DNA from: an uncultured Ruminococcus sp.
GTDB taxonomy: Bacteria > Bacillota > Clostridia > Oscillospirales > Ruminococcaceae
Reading direction: 5' to 3'
Assembly (NCBI GenBank): GCA_937894495.1
Contig: CALCRR010000397.1
Span: forward strand, 1-14,645
DNA length: 14,645 bases
How positions within the stretch are numbered: position 1 is the first letter of the stretch; every line of letters begins with the position of its first letter. A program made the translations under genes and the position numbers. The notes under the pieces are model-generated. The model searched no databases. It worked only from the letters and a program-made list of their open reading frames with translations, and had not been told where the DNA came from. Of this stretch, positions 6,198 to 13,957 are shown piece after piece.

Positions 6198-9100
6198 CTA
6201 GCCTCCTGTCTGTCTTGTTCTGTCTGCCGATGATAGGTACTCGTTCATGAATTTCTTCCAGTCCTCTCGCAGTGTTTTCCTCAGCTTCGCCAGAGTTCTC
6301 TCATCGACCGATCCCTGAATGATTATCTGGGGCGCATAGGTGATACTGCTGGTGCTGCTGGTGGTCCTGTTATCGTTGCTGACAGAACTGTTATTGGTGA
6401 CGCCGCCCGACGATGAGGGCAGCGTTATATTTGATAAGTCGGGCAGCATGGCTCTCAGTGATGAGATATTTATACTGCCAAGCCTTTGCGACAGGCTCTC
6501 GCCGTTATACTTACCCAGCTTTAAAAGCAGCTGTGCAAGGCTGTATTTTGAGTCGTTAAGGCTGCTCTGCGCCGACTCTATGGCAGATGTATTTTTCTCT
6601 GCATGAAAGCCTGCTGATAATGAATACACCTGCACCTGCTGTGCTTCGGCACGCTGCAGCTCGTCCTGCGCCTTCTTTACCGCCGCCAGCCTGTCCTCCA
6701 GATCTTTAGCGTTTGAAAGCTCGTCCTCCTGCGCCTTTTTAAGTCCGCTGTAGACCTTCTCCTCCAGCTTGCGGTACTCTTCAAGGTACTCGGCTTTGTT
6801 CTCATAGTACCGCTTGTTTATCTCATCAAGCCTGCTGTAGTATTCCTCGGCGCTCAGCTCACCCATGCTGTACAGGTGCTCCGCTTCGGATATCTCGGCT
6901 TCCGCTGTTTTTTTCAGATAGTCGGTGGTGTCCTCTTTTTTTGCTGTTTCTTTGACAGAGGTCACTGCTGCTGCGGTGGGAGTGGTGGAGACTGTGGTCT
7001 CGGTGGGGGTGTGACCCTGATAGATCTTGCCGTCGCCGATATTATCGACTATCATCTGATACCGCTCTATCTGATCTCCCAGTAACTTCCACTGCTCATA
7101 CATCTCGGCAAACTGAGAACTATTAAAGCCCATCTGGTTCGTCTTTGCATAATACATCTGCTGACCCAGCAGCTGCTTTTGTTCCTCTGACGACTGCAGC
7201 ATATTCTGAGCCTTTGCTTTCAGCAGCTCCTTTACTGCATTTGTTTCCACAACATAGCCGTCCGCAGTCTCCTTGATATGCTTGGCAAGCTCGGGATATT
7301 TTTCGATAAGCTCCAGCATCTGTGTAGTGCTGTAGGCTGTGCCTGCATTTACCTGATCCAGTACGCTTATAAGGTTTGCAAGCTCAGACCTGTATGTCCC
7401 CACAGAGCTTTTGGCACTGCTGTATGCATTTGTGAGTGCTTCCTGTGTCTGCTTTGCCTTTTCCTCAGCGGTGTTCAGGGTTTCGGCAGAGTCGGCAAGC
7501 TCTTCATTATCCTCGGTCAGCTGACTGATAGTTTCCGACTGCTCCTCGGTCTTTTCTGAGAGCTCCTCCATGCTCACTTTGTTGCTTTCACTTTTTTCAT
7601 CAAGGCTCTGCAAGCTCAATGACAGTCCGACAACGGTGTTGTTGTACGCAGTCAGGTCGTCTCTGGCGGTCTCAAGCTCAGACTGAACAGCCTTCCACTG
7701 TTTTACATATTCACCTGCGAGACCTGCCTCATTAGCTTTTCTTTCGGCTTCCCTTTCGGCTTTCACAAGTTCATTGTAACGCTTTTGGGCATCATCTCTT
7801 TGTTTTACTGCTTCATCGTAGGCGCTTTTAGCTGTAATGCGCTGTTTTTCCAGCTCAACACCGTATTCTGTTCGAGCCTGCAGCTCCATGTAATCCTCAT
7901 ATGCAGTTATAAGCTTTTCAAGCTCTGCCCTTTGCATACTCAGGGAATTTGATGTTTCGTCAAATGACATATTAAGCCCCGGTACAGCCTTATTAAGAGC
8001 ATCTATATGTGCTAAAAGCTGCTGCTTTTCACCGTCGCTGAGTTCTTCCTTTGCGGCGAGCTCATATATGGTATCCGCTAAGGCTCTGCACTGGGCTTCT
8101 TGCTGCTGCAAAGCGGATATGCCCTCCTCATTTGAGGATATGCTGTCATAGACCGAGCTTGTTAATTCTTGGTTTTTTTCAACGAACTCCTGCGTTTGTT
8201 TTGACAGATGTTCTGTGGCATCAGCTGTTACATCGATAGACGCCACATAAGCTGCAAAGGCAGATGCAGCTGCAATAGCAGCACCTCCTATCGCTCCTAT
8301 TGCCGATACACCTAAGCTCATGGCTGAGTTCTGCGCTGTCTGTGCTGCCGCTGCTTCGCCCGAAGCCGCTGCGACTCCCTTGATAGCAGCTTCATATCCG
8401 TCAAGCGCTTTCACAGAGGTGTTTATGAGCTTTGATAATTCAAGAGCTGCCTTGAAGGCTATAAATACCTTTGCACCTGCCGCTATCTCTTCTCTGAAAC
8501 GATATACAAATCTTGCAGCCGAACCCAGCACCGACATCAACCCTTTAAGGCTAAGTGCCGCACCGTCTGCTATCTCAGCCAGCGTGCCGTCCTTTTGTGC
8601 CTTCTGCACCAGCTTTAAAAGATCATCGACGCCGCCGAACAGCCGCTCAAAGCTGTCCACAAGCTCTGCGCCTATTATGGTCTTCATGCCGTTCAGCTTC
8701 TGCTTTGAGATATCCACCTTGTCGTTAAAAGCGTTGAGCTTATCCAGCGTAGCCTGATCAAACACCAGCCCCAGCGCCTGCGCCTGATCCCCCAGGTCTT
8801 CAAGCGCGTCAGAGCCTGCCAGTATGAGGGGATTGAGTTCCTGGGCTGACCTGCCGAAAATGTTCATGGCATAAGCGTCACGCTCTGTCTCGTTGGATAT
8901 CCTGCCCAGGGCATCTATCACCTCATAGAATACCTCTTTGTTGTTTCTCAGGTTCCCTGCGCTGTCCTTAAACTGTATGCCCAGCGTCTTAAAGGCTTCG
9001 TATGCATTGCCTGTTTCGTCCTTCGCCGACTGCATATTCATGGTCAGCTTTTTGAGCGACCCTGTCAGCGTCTCCTGAGATACATCTATCAGACTGCTGG

Positions 9101-9662
9101 CATACTGAAACCTCTGCAGCTCCTCGGTGGATATACCTGTTACCTTTGAAAGAGTGTTGATATTGTCCGCTGCAATGCCTGCCGACATTGTAAGCCCGCC
9201 CAGAGCTGTCACAATGGCAGTTATGGTGGCGGCGGCAGTTTTAAGCCCTCCCGCCAGCTCATTTATCGACCTGCTGAGATCTTCGCCTATCGCCTTTACT
9301 GTATCGGCAGCTTCGTTTTTCAGCTTTTTAAGCTCTGCCTCGGTCTTGCCTATCTCTTTCTGAAAGTCCTCCCACAGGCTTTTGTCAATATTGCCTGCCT
9401 TAAACTGCTCCTCTACTTCCTTTTCGGCTTTTTTGAGCAGCTTCAGCTTGTCTTGGGTAGTCTCGATCTTTTTTGAAAGAAGATCAAATTTCTGTTCAAG
9501 CAGTCTGGTGTTTGTGGGGTCGAGCTTCAGCCCTTTGTTCACCTGGTTCATCTGCTTGTCGATCTTTTTCAGATCGTCATTTATCTCTTTTACAGCTTCA
9601 TTGAATTTTGAAGTTTTGCCGTTAAACTCAATATCAACGGTTATTCCTCTGTATGTAGCCAC
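6198..9662 (-). CDS. Tail tape measure protein
   Basis: A 1154-residue protein, the largest gene here. It sets tail length, is packed inside the tail tube and is ejected before the DNA. The start is GTG at 9662 with AGGTGA just upstream. Residues 1-130 are a charged coiled coil. About 138-165 is a hydrophobic helix rich in Ala and Thr. About 166-350 matches the tape measure core (DNINTLSKVTGISTEELQRF; NIFGRSAQELNPLILAG). A second hydrophobic stretch lies at about 447-475 (GVSAIGAIGGAAIAAASAFA). Long coiled coils follow (about 485-760 and 915-1045), broken by a Thr/Pro-rich linker at about 884-905. The C-terminus has Ser/Asn-rich spacers and ends in a charged helix (ERTLAKLRKTLREDWKKFMN). No lysozyme, peptidase or NlpC/P60 motif is seen. 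At about 0.15 nm per residue, a usual rule for tape measures, the tail would be near 170 nm. Confidence 0.95.
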   Translation of the reverse strand: MATYRGITVDIEFNGKTSKFNEAVKEINDDLKKIDKQMNQVNKGLKLDPTNTRLLEQKFDLLSKKIETTQDKLKLLKKAEKEVEEQFKAGNIDKSLWEDFQKEIGKTEAELKKLKNEAADTVKAIGEDLSRSINELAGGLKTAAATITAIVTALGGLTMSAGIAADNINTLSKVTGISTEELQRFQYASSLIDVSQETLTGSLKKLTMNMQSAKDETGNAYEAFKTLGIQFKDSAGNLRNNKEVFYEVIDALGRISNETERDAYAMNIFGRSAQELNPLILAGSDALEDLGDQAQALGLVFDQATLDKLNAFNDKVDISKQKLNGMKTIIGAELVDSFERLFGGVDDLLKLVQKAQKDGTLAEIADGAALSLKGLMSVLGSAARFVYRFREEIAAGAKVFIAFKAALELSKLINTSVKALDGYEAAIKGVAAASGEAAAAQTAQNSAMSLGVSAIGAIGGAAIAAASAFAAYVASIDVTADATEHLSKQTQEFVEKNQELTSSVYDSISSNEEGISALQQQEAQCRALADTIYELAAKEELSDGEKQQLLAHIDALNKAVPGLNMSFDETSNSLSMQRAELEKLITAYEDYMELQARTEYGVELEKQRITAKSAYDEAVKQRDDAQKRYNELVKAEREAERKANEAGLAGEYVKQWKAVQSELETARDDLTAYNNTVVGLSLSLQSLDEKSESNKVSMEELSEKTEEQSETISQLTEDNEELADSAETLNTAEEKAKQTQEALTNAYSSAKSSVGTYRSELANLISVLDQVNAGTAYSTTQMLELIEKYPELAKHIKETADGYVVETNAVKELLKAKAQNMLQSSEEQKQLLGQQMYYAKTNQMGFNSSQFAEMYEQWKLLGDQIERYQMIVDNIGDGKIYQGHTPTETTVSTTPTAAAVTSVKETAKKEDTTDYLKKTAEAEISEAEHLYSMGELSAEEYYSRLDEINKRYYENKAEYLEEYRKLEEKVYSGLKKAQEDELSNAKDLEDRLAAVKKAQDELQRAEAQQVQVYSLSAGFHAEKNTSAIESAQSSLNDSKYSLAQLLLKLGKYNGESLSQRLGSINISSLRAMLPDLSNITLPSSSGGVTNNSSVSNDNRTTSSTSSITYAPQIIIQGSVDERTLAKLRKTLREDWKKFMNEYLSSADRTRQTGG

Positions 9663-9676
9663 ATTTTCACCTGCCT

Positions 9677-10183
9677 TTAAAAGCTGTCATAGGCTGCCTG
9701 ATCTGCTACTATACAGCCGTCTGTACTAATGTCCTTGCCTGAGATCTTCATAAATTCATCTATCGTATCAAGTACCATGTGCATTGGCAGCTCATCGAGC
9801 TCTGACAGGGTAAAGCCACAGGCTGATGCACAGGCGAGGAACCTTTCGGCGGTGAACCTCTCCCGACCTTTTTTATGCTCCCTTATGCTGCCGACAGACT
9901 CAGCAAACATATCCTGAGATATTATGAGCGCCGCCTGCAGCTCGACACTGCCAATGCTGCATATCCAGTCATCAAAGGGCATAACATTTTCATCTGCCGT
10001 TCTTGCCATTGCCCACAAAAGCCGACCTGCGGCAGCTGCCGCCTTATCCTCATTTTTCAGCTTGTCGGCAAGCTCCTTATCCTCGTTATAGTCTGTGCCG
10101 AACTGGCTTTTGTATCTTATGAGCACCCCTGCGCTCGCTCTTATCCTTACAGGTCTGCCCCCTGCCATTATGTATCGCTCCAC
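9677..10183 (-). CDS. Tail assembly chaperone, G-like and T-like parts in one frame
   Basis: A 168-residue protein immediately before the tape measure gene, where siphophages encode the gpG/gpGT chaperones that hold the tape measure and recruit tail tube subunits. The N-terminal part (about 8-95) has the chaperone pattern IRASAGVLIRYKSQFGTDYN, then LLWAMARTAD and FDDWI. The C-terminal part (about 110-150) reads RFLACASACGFTLSELDEL followed by MHMVLDTIDEFM, like the T extension that other phages add by ribosomal frameshift. Here both parts are in one open frame. A run of six A on the minus strand (9869-9874, codons 104-105) lies between the two parts. The start may be GTG at 10183, nine bases after AAGGA, or ATG at 10168. 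Position and pattern make the call likely, though I cannot test homology. Confidence 0.75.
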   Translation of the reverse strand: MERYIMAGGRPVRIRASAGVLIRYKSQFGTDYNEDKELADKLKNEDKAAAAAGRLLWAMARTADENVMPFDDWICSIGSVELQAALIISQDMFAESVGSIREHKKGRERFTAERFLACASACGFTLSELDELPMHMVLDTIDEFMKISGKDISTDGCIVADQAAYDSF

Positions 10184-10195
10184 TGCACCACGTCC

Positions 10196-10726
10196 TTATC
10201 CTTCAAGACCGAACCATCTCTCAAACAGCTCGCTGTTATCCTCTTTTCTTATCTGCCTTTTATAGTAACCCGTATTTCGTATATCACGGTTTATCACCAG
10301 CTCCAGCCTTCTTGTGTCCACACTCAGCCTGTTGGTCATGGTGCTTGCATCAAAGTCGGGCTTTGTGCATACCACATCGTAAAGCTGGTGCCTTGTGGCT
10401 GTGCCCTCGTTTCGCTCCTCGTAAAAAAGCGAAAAATGCACAGGCTTGTATATGCCTGCATACAGCACGCCGCTTTCATCTCTTGTATAGCCAAGTATGT
10501 TTATGAGAAAATGCTCGGGCAGGCTTATTATCTCAATAGATGCCTTTTCATTTAAGTCATATACCTCGCTGTATACAGCGAAGCTGCCGTCAAGCAGCCT
10601 TACCTGTATGCTGCGCTCATTCATCTGCGGCTTGAAGCCTATCTTAACAGCTCCTGCAAGAGGCAGCAGTGCGCCGCCTCTCACAGAATAGTGAAATTCC
10701 GAAAAGCCTATCGAATAGTCGTTCAT
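10196..10726 (-). CDS. Second tail tube-like protein (phi13-type, diverged)
   Basis: A 176-residue protein between the major tail protein and the chaperone. It keeps the order of motifs of phi13-type major tail proteins: GAVKIGFKP near residue 25, a helix-to-strand turn FLINILGYTRDESGVL (73-88), PVHFSLFYEERNEG with a following TRHQLY (95-116), a Cys and Pro, then T..LSVDTRRLEL (about 131-143). It ends SELFERWFGL, resembling the usual F-x-x-W-F end of that family. The upstream gene has the same motif order, so the two look like tandem paralogues. It is separated from the upstream gene by 12 bases, with a modest GAGAGTGA before the ATG. It may form part of the tube, a specialised ring at one end, or a decoration. 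Confidence 0.75.
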   Translation of the reverse strand: MNDYSIGFSEFHYSVRGGALLPLAGAVKIGFKPQMNERSIQVRLLDGSFAVYSEVYDLNEKASIEIISLPEHFLINILGYTRDESGVLYAGIYKPVHFSLFYEERNEGTATRHQLYDVVCTKPDFDASTMTNRLSVDTRRLELVINRDIRNTGYYKRQIRKEDNSELFERWFGLEG

Positions 10727-10738
10727 AAGCTGTCACTC

Positions 10739-11365
10739 TCAGTTTTCGGGCTCTTCTTCGGTGTTGTTCTCCTCATTATTCTCCTGCGGAGTTACGCCTC
10801 CTCTTGCCGTAACAGGGTTAGGGGGAGTATCAAGGAGCGTATCATAAAAGCTGTCCCCGGGGAGCTGCTTTATCTTGATATCTCCTGTGTCAAGTCTGGG
10901 GCTGACCTCGATATTAAGCGTGTCGCTGTCTACATTGAGAGAGTCGGTCTCGGTGTTGTGGATAATGCCGGGGCGCTGGGTCAGTGCGCAGTGGTAGAGA
11001 AAAACTCTGCCTGCGTTAACATCGCCGTTAAACTCAAATGCCAGTCCGAAGTCTGCCATCTTAGCGTCCGCATTCTCAACTCCGTTCACATCTCCCAGTA
11101 TCTGCTCCTCAAACTCCGCAGGCAGCAGCACAACATTAACGCTACCGTTGTAGCCGTGGTTAGCCTTTATGACCTTATATTTCTTATTGTCTGCCCACAC
11201 TATCTGCGATGCAAAGTCGTTAGGCAGATTGACCGCTATAGCACCCGGTATGGCAAAGGGAGTGCCGTAGGTGTAGCCTGTGCCGTCTGTTTTTGCGGTG
11301 TCGATCGCTGTGATCGGGTGACATTTCACCTTACAAATGCCGTATTTTACAAGATTGTTATCCAT
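10739..11365 (-). CDS. Major tail protein, phi13 family
   Basis: A 208-residue tail tube subunit whose hexameric rings stack around the tape measure protein. Family pattern in order: LVKYGICKVKCHPI (5-18), TYGTPFAIPGAIAV (32-45), a WADN/Y strand (57-63), HGYNGSVNVVLLPAEFEEQILG (70-91), NADAKMADFGLAFEFNGDV (98-116), GRVFLYHC (119-126), then RP and T-D-S-L-N-V-D-S-D-T-L at about 138-150. The C-terminus from about 188 is an acidic, Asn-rich, unstructured tail (ENNEENNTEEEPEN). The frame is open to an ATG at 11374, but that ATG touches the AAAGGA ribosome binding site. The ATG at 11365 has a nine-base spacing and is preferred. Tail tube without any sheath gene nearby supports a siphovirus. Confidence 0.9.
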   Translation of the reverse strand: MDNNLVKYGICKVKCHPITAIDTAKTDGTGYTYGTPFAIPGAIAVNLPNDFASQIVWADNKKYKVIKANHGYNGSVNVVLLPAEFEEQILGDVNGVENADAKMADFGLAFEFNGDVNAGRVFLYHCALTQRPGIIHNTETDSLNVDSDTLNIEVSPRLDTGDIKIKQLPGDSFYDTLLDTPPNPVTARGGVTPQENNEENNTEEEPEN

Positions 11366-11374
11366 ATATCTCAT

Positions 11375-11380
11375 TCCTTT
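11375..11380 (-). promoter_or_regulatory. Ribosome binding site that fixes the major tail protein start
   Basis: AAAGGA on the minus strand in the 6-base gap after the preceding stop (TAG at 11383-11381). It directly abuts the ATG at 11374 (zero spacing) but is nine bases from the ATG at 11365, so the latter is the likely start. Confidence 0.65.
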
Positions 11381-11695
11381 CTAAATGTTATAAACTGTCA
11401 TATAACGCTTTGAGTCATCAAGCCATCTGGGACCTGATTTTCTGTAAAAAATTCCTGCGTCCTCCAGCAGTGCTTCAAGTCTTTCCTCTGAGGTGAGATC
11501 ATTTTTCAAGGTATAAAGCTCTATGGAATAGCCTGCCTTTTTGAAGTATGCCTTGTTATCGGCAGGCAGGATATCGGTATCATCGCTCAGATAAGCTATA
11601 AAGGGCGGCACAGGCACATCGTCACGTCCGCTCCATTCGTTATACACTGTAGGGAACTGCGTGCTCAGCAGCTCATAAAGTTCTTTTTGGGTCAT
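11381..11695 (-). CDS. Probable tail terminator protein
   Basis: A 104-residue protein placed between the gp10-like neck protein and the major tail protein, the usual place of the tail terminator that caps the tube and joins it to the neck. Visible text: TQKELYELLSTQFPTVYNEW, VPVPPFIAYLSDDTD (about 28-42), a YFKKAGYSIELYTLKNDLTS segment (about 49-68), then RLEALLEDAGIFYRKSGPRW (about 72-91), with YMTVYNI at the end. The alpha-beta order with a central Tyr-rich strand and a LEDAGI helix end fits the small conserved proteins usually found in this slot of Bacillota siphophages. Its ATG overlaps the upstream stop as ATGA, so translation is likely coupled. Function is inferred from position and general pattern. 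Confidence 0.75.
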   Translation of the reverse strand: MTQKELYELLSTQFPTVYNEWSGRDDVPVPPFIAYLSDDTDILPADNKAYFKKAGYSIELYTLKNDLTSEERLEALLEDAGIFYRKSGPRWLDDSKRYMTVYNI

Positions 11696-12156
11696 AGCTT
11701 GCCATGCCTCCTAAGTACCTTATCAATGGCGATATCCACCTCTCTTGCAGCCTCTTCCTGCACCGGTCTTATATGCTCTATACCTGCTACCTCTTGTTTT
11801 GCGTCAATCTTCCTTGGTTTATACCCCTGCGGCAGCACTACTCTGTGTCCGTTTTCAAGCAGATGAGTAAGATGGGGCTTAGACCTGCTCAGCACCGTGA
11901 TACGCCTGCCGTCAATGTAGCGTGAGGTGTTTTTGTCCTCGGTCTTTTTCCATGAGTCACGGTAGTGCCTGCCCTTGCCCGAGCTGTCCGAGTCAGGCTC
12001 ACGGTAGGGAGCAGTCTCTTTGAGGGTCCTGACCGACCTTGACGCTATCCTGTTGAACTCCTTATCAAGGTCGTCCATGACCTCTGTGCTGTAGGTCTGC
12101 AGCTGCTTTCTCAGATCGTCAAAATCTACTGTCAGATCATTAAATGAACCTGCCAT
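11692..12156 (-). CDS. HK97 gp10-like neck / tail completion protein
   Basis: A 154-residue protein of the HK97 gp10 family, which acts at the head-tail joint. Diagnostic features are the early Val-Asp-Phe-Asp-Asp-Leu stretch, a central Ala-Pro-Tyr (TLKETAPYREP) with a following basic GRHYRDSWKK, and above all HLTHLLENGHRVV (about 95-107) and IEHIRPVQEEA (about 127-137), both hallmarks of the family. The region 55-65 is Asp/Ser-rich and may be flexible. The GAGGTG ribosome binding site lies inside the end of the upstream gene, and the stop overlaps the next start by four bases. Length is normal for the family. Confidence 0.92.
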   Translation of the reverse strand: MAGSFNDLTVDFDDLRKQLQTYSTEVMDDLDKEFNRIASRSVRTLKETAPYREPDSDSSGKGRHYRDSWKKTEDKNTSRYIDGRRITVLSRSKPHLTHLLENGHRVVLPQGYKPRKIDAKQEVAGIEHIRPVQEEAAREVDIAIDKVLRRHGKL

Positions 12157-12159
12157 ATC

Positions 12160-12501
12160 TCACACCTCGCTTTGCCTTTTGACTGTTATCCTCAGCACCT
12201 CATGCCTGAGCTTGATATCCTCGATAAAGGTGATATCATAAGGCTCGCCTTTGTATATCACCCTGTAGTCCTGCTCATTCATTTCGCTGAGCGCCCTTGA
12301 CCACCTGACCTTGAAGGTCATTTCTGTCTCGGTGCTCTCCTGTGCATCGGCTGTTTTCTCAGCTCCGTGTAAGCTATCTATCGCCCCGTGGACCTTTCTG
12401 AACAAGGACCAGCCCTCGATCTGATCGCCTATCTCATTGCCGTCGGCAGTCAGTTTCTCGATGATGAGCTTGTGGCGGTACTGCCCTATATTATCGGTCA
12501 T
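12160..12501 (-). CDS. Head closure / head-tail adaptor protein (SPP1 gp16-like)
   Basis: A 113-residue small beta-barrel protein that would sit below the gp6-like connector and close the head after packaging. Family features: opening GQYRHKLIIEKL (6-17), a Trp-x-x-x-x-x-V-H-G-A-I region (about 31-41), the strand EMTFKVRW (59-66) and the ending NEQDYRVIYKGEPYDITFIED (about 74-94) followed by a basic strand RHEVLRITVKR. The order, G-x-x-Y-D-I motif and length match the Phage_H_T_join/head closure family. It follows the connector gene after six bases and is followed after three bases by the gp10-like gene. Confidence 0.9.
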   Translation of the reverse strand: MTDNIGQYRHKLIIEKLTADGNEIGDQIEGWSLFRKVHGAIDSLHGAEKTADAQESTETEMTFKVRWSRALSEMNEQDYRVIYKGEPYDITFIEDIKLRHEVLRITVKRQSEV

Positions 12502-12507
12502 ATCCTG

Positions 12508-12804
12508 TCACCCCAGCATATTGACACTGTGCATATCAAGTATTATGCTGACAGTGCGGTTCATCTTAAAGCTCGAATTTTCACTCAGACTTCGGTTATC
12601 ATAGTTATCTCTGCAAAGAATATAGAATGCCCAGCACATATCCTCGTGGTCATCTATCTCGTCAGCAGTCAGTCCTGTGTAAGCGCTCATGTAGCTCTTT
12701 ACTATGCCCATTGCCTGAGTTATCGACCTGATATCCTCCTCATCGGGGTCATCGATTCGGCAGAAGGAGATTACCTCCTCTGCCGTGATCTCGCTGACCT
12801 TCAT
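12508..12804 (-). CDS. Head-tail connector protein, phage gp6-like
   Basis: A 98-residue, mostly helical protein of the gp6-like connector family, which forms the ring attached under the portal. Features: KVSEITAEEVISFCRIDDPDEED at the start, then a helix with IVKSYMSAYTGLTADEIDDHED (about 34-55), then WAFYILCRDNYDNRS (about 58-72) and a closing SIILDMHSVNML. The YTGLT and YDNRS motifs are typical of these proteins. The ATG lies one base after the capsid gene stop. Length is normal. Confidence 0.92.
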   Translation of the reverse strand: MKVSEITAEEVISFCRIDDPDEEDIRSITQAMGIVKSYMSAYTGLTADEIDDHEDMCWAFYILCRDNYDNRSLSENSSFKMNRTVSIILDMHSVNMLG

Positions 12805-12805
12805 A

Positions 12806-13957
12806 TCATGATGCCTTCATAGCCAGAGCCTTGAGCTTCTGACCGTTTTCGATCTTCGAGTCGATCTCAACATATGCATATACGCCGATGGCGTGCTGGG
12901 TAGCATACTTTTCACGCAGTATATTTATCTCCCAGTCCTCGGTGATCTTTACAGCAAGTCCTGAGAGATCTCCGTAGATAACAGCTCTGCTGCCTGCCTT
13001 CATATCGGGCATATTATCCGAGATATATACATCTTTGCCAAGCAGAGTATATCCCCAGCGTGAATTGACATCTCTGTTGAGCAGATAGTTGCCCATGCCG
13101 TCTTTGAGCTTTCTTATGGCTGTCCTAGTTTTCTTGGACATTATCCATACAGCGCCGCTCTGATAAACATCGGGCACTTCCTCCTGCAGATCTATAAGCT
13201 CATCGGCAGTTATCTTGTCCGCTGCGGCAGCAGTAACAGATGCTTCAAGGGTCGAAAGCCCCTCGATCTTATCCTCTGTGCCGTTGAGAAGCTCGTTTTC
13301 TATCCACCTGGCAATGTTCTCAGCCATCTTGTTTATAACAAAGCTTACCAGGTCAAAGCTTGAATTATTCAGCAGCGACTTTGATATCAGCGTAAGCACA
13401 CCTGCAAGGAAGCCGCCCAGCTCGATATTTTTAAGCTTGCCCACCTTGCTTTCAAGCTCCACGAACTCGCTTGCATAGTCCATGGTGATGTCGCTTTCGC
13501 TGTCGTCGTAGTAGGGTATTGTCAGCTTGCCGCCCACGTTATATCTGGTCGCCAGCTGATATATGGGGCATATCTCATGCACCTTGTCGATGATCTTTGC
13601 AGCTATGGTGGCAGGTATAACTGCACCGTTCTCCCCCACGGTAAGGTTGATATCATCGGCTCTTTCCTCGGCAAGGGTGCCCCTGATGAAGCTGTCAAAT
13701 GCTCTGCGCTCCAGCTTTTCGGGAGTATCTCCCTTTTCGGCAGTATCGGACTCACGCAGCGATGTCTGCTCAAGGCTTCTAAGCTCCATGGCAGCGTTTA
13801 TGGTCTTTTCGAGCTCATCTGCCTCGGCTTTCTTCTTCTCAAACTCAGCCAGCTCCTCATTGGTGAAGCTTCTGGTCTCTTCGTTGGCAGCATCTACGAT
13901 CTTTTTCATTTCATCCAGAAGTGCCTGTCTCTTTTCGATAAGTGCTTTAAGGTTCAT
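12806..13957 (-). CDS. HK97-fold major capsid protein
   Basis: A 383-residue major capsid protein. Residues 1-65 are a charged coiled coil (LIEKRQALLDEMKKIVDAAN; AEFEKKKAEADELEKTINAA), the delta/scaffold domain normally removed by the prohead protease. The mature domain probably begins between about residues 70 and 110; the cleavage site cannot be placed by eye. Later landmarks of the fold are NGAVIPATIAAKIIDKV (110-126, start of the N-arm and spine), KLTIPYYDDSESDITMDYAS (E-loop region), ENELLNGT (221-228), AVWIMSKKT and the closing beta strands (GDLSGLAVKITEDWEINILR; IGVYAYVEIDSKI). The ATG lies inside the last codons of the protease gene (11-base overlap) and is preceded by GGAAAGGAATAG. 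Very confident call. Confidence 0.96.
   Translation of the reverse strand: MNLKALIEKRQALLDEMKKIVDAANEETRSFTNEELAEFEKKKAEADELEKTINAAMELRSLEQTSLRESDTAEKGDTPEKLERRAFDSFIRGTLAEERADDINLTVGENGAVIPATIAAKIIDKVHEICPIYQLATRYNVGGKLTIPYYDDSESDITMDYASEFVELESKVGKLKNIELGGFLAGVLTLISKSLLNNSSFDLVSFVINKMAENIARWIENELLNGTEDKIEGLSTLEASVTAAAADKITADELIDLQEEVPDVYQSGAVWIMSKKTRTAIRKLKDGMGNYLLNRDVNSRWGYTLLGKDVYISDNMPDMKAGSRAVIYGDLSGLAVKITEDWEINILREKYATQHAIGVYAYVEIDSKIENGQKLKALAMKAS

Noticed and set aside
8320..8757. Plus-strand frame of 145 codons opposite the tape measure gene
   Set aside because: Ser/Ala-rich antisense reading of an Ala-rich coiled-coil gene; no independent evidence.
9875..10555. Plus-strand open frame of 226 codons across the chaperone and second tail tube gene
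   Set aside because: It lies antisense to two well-supported genes, spans their junction, is rich in Cys and His with no family pattern, and has no convincing ribosome binding site. It is a codon-bias shadow.
10691..11413. Plus-strand open frame of 240 codons opposite the major tail protein
   Set aside because: The minus strand encodes a clear phi13-type major tail protein here. The antisense product has no recognisable motif and no supporting start site.
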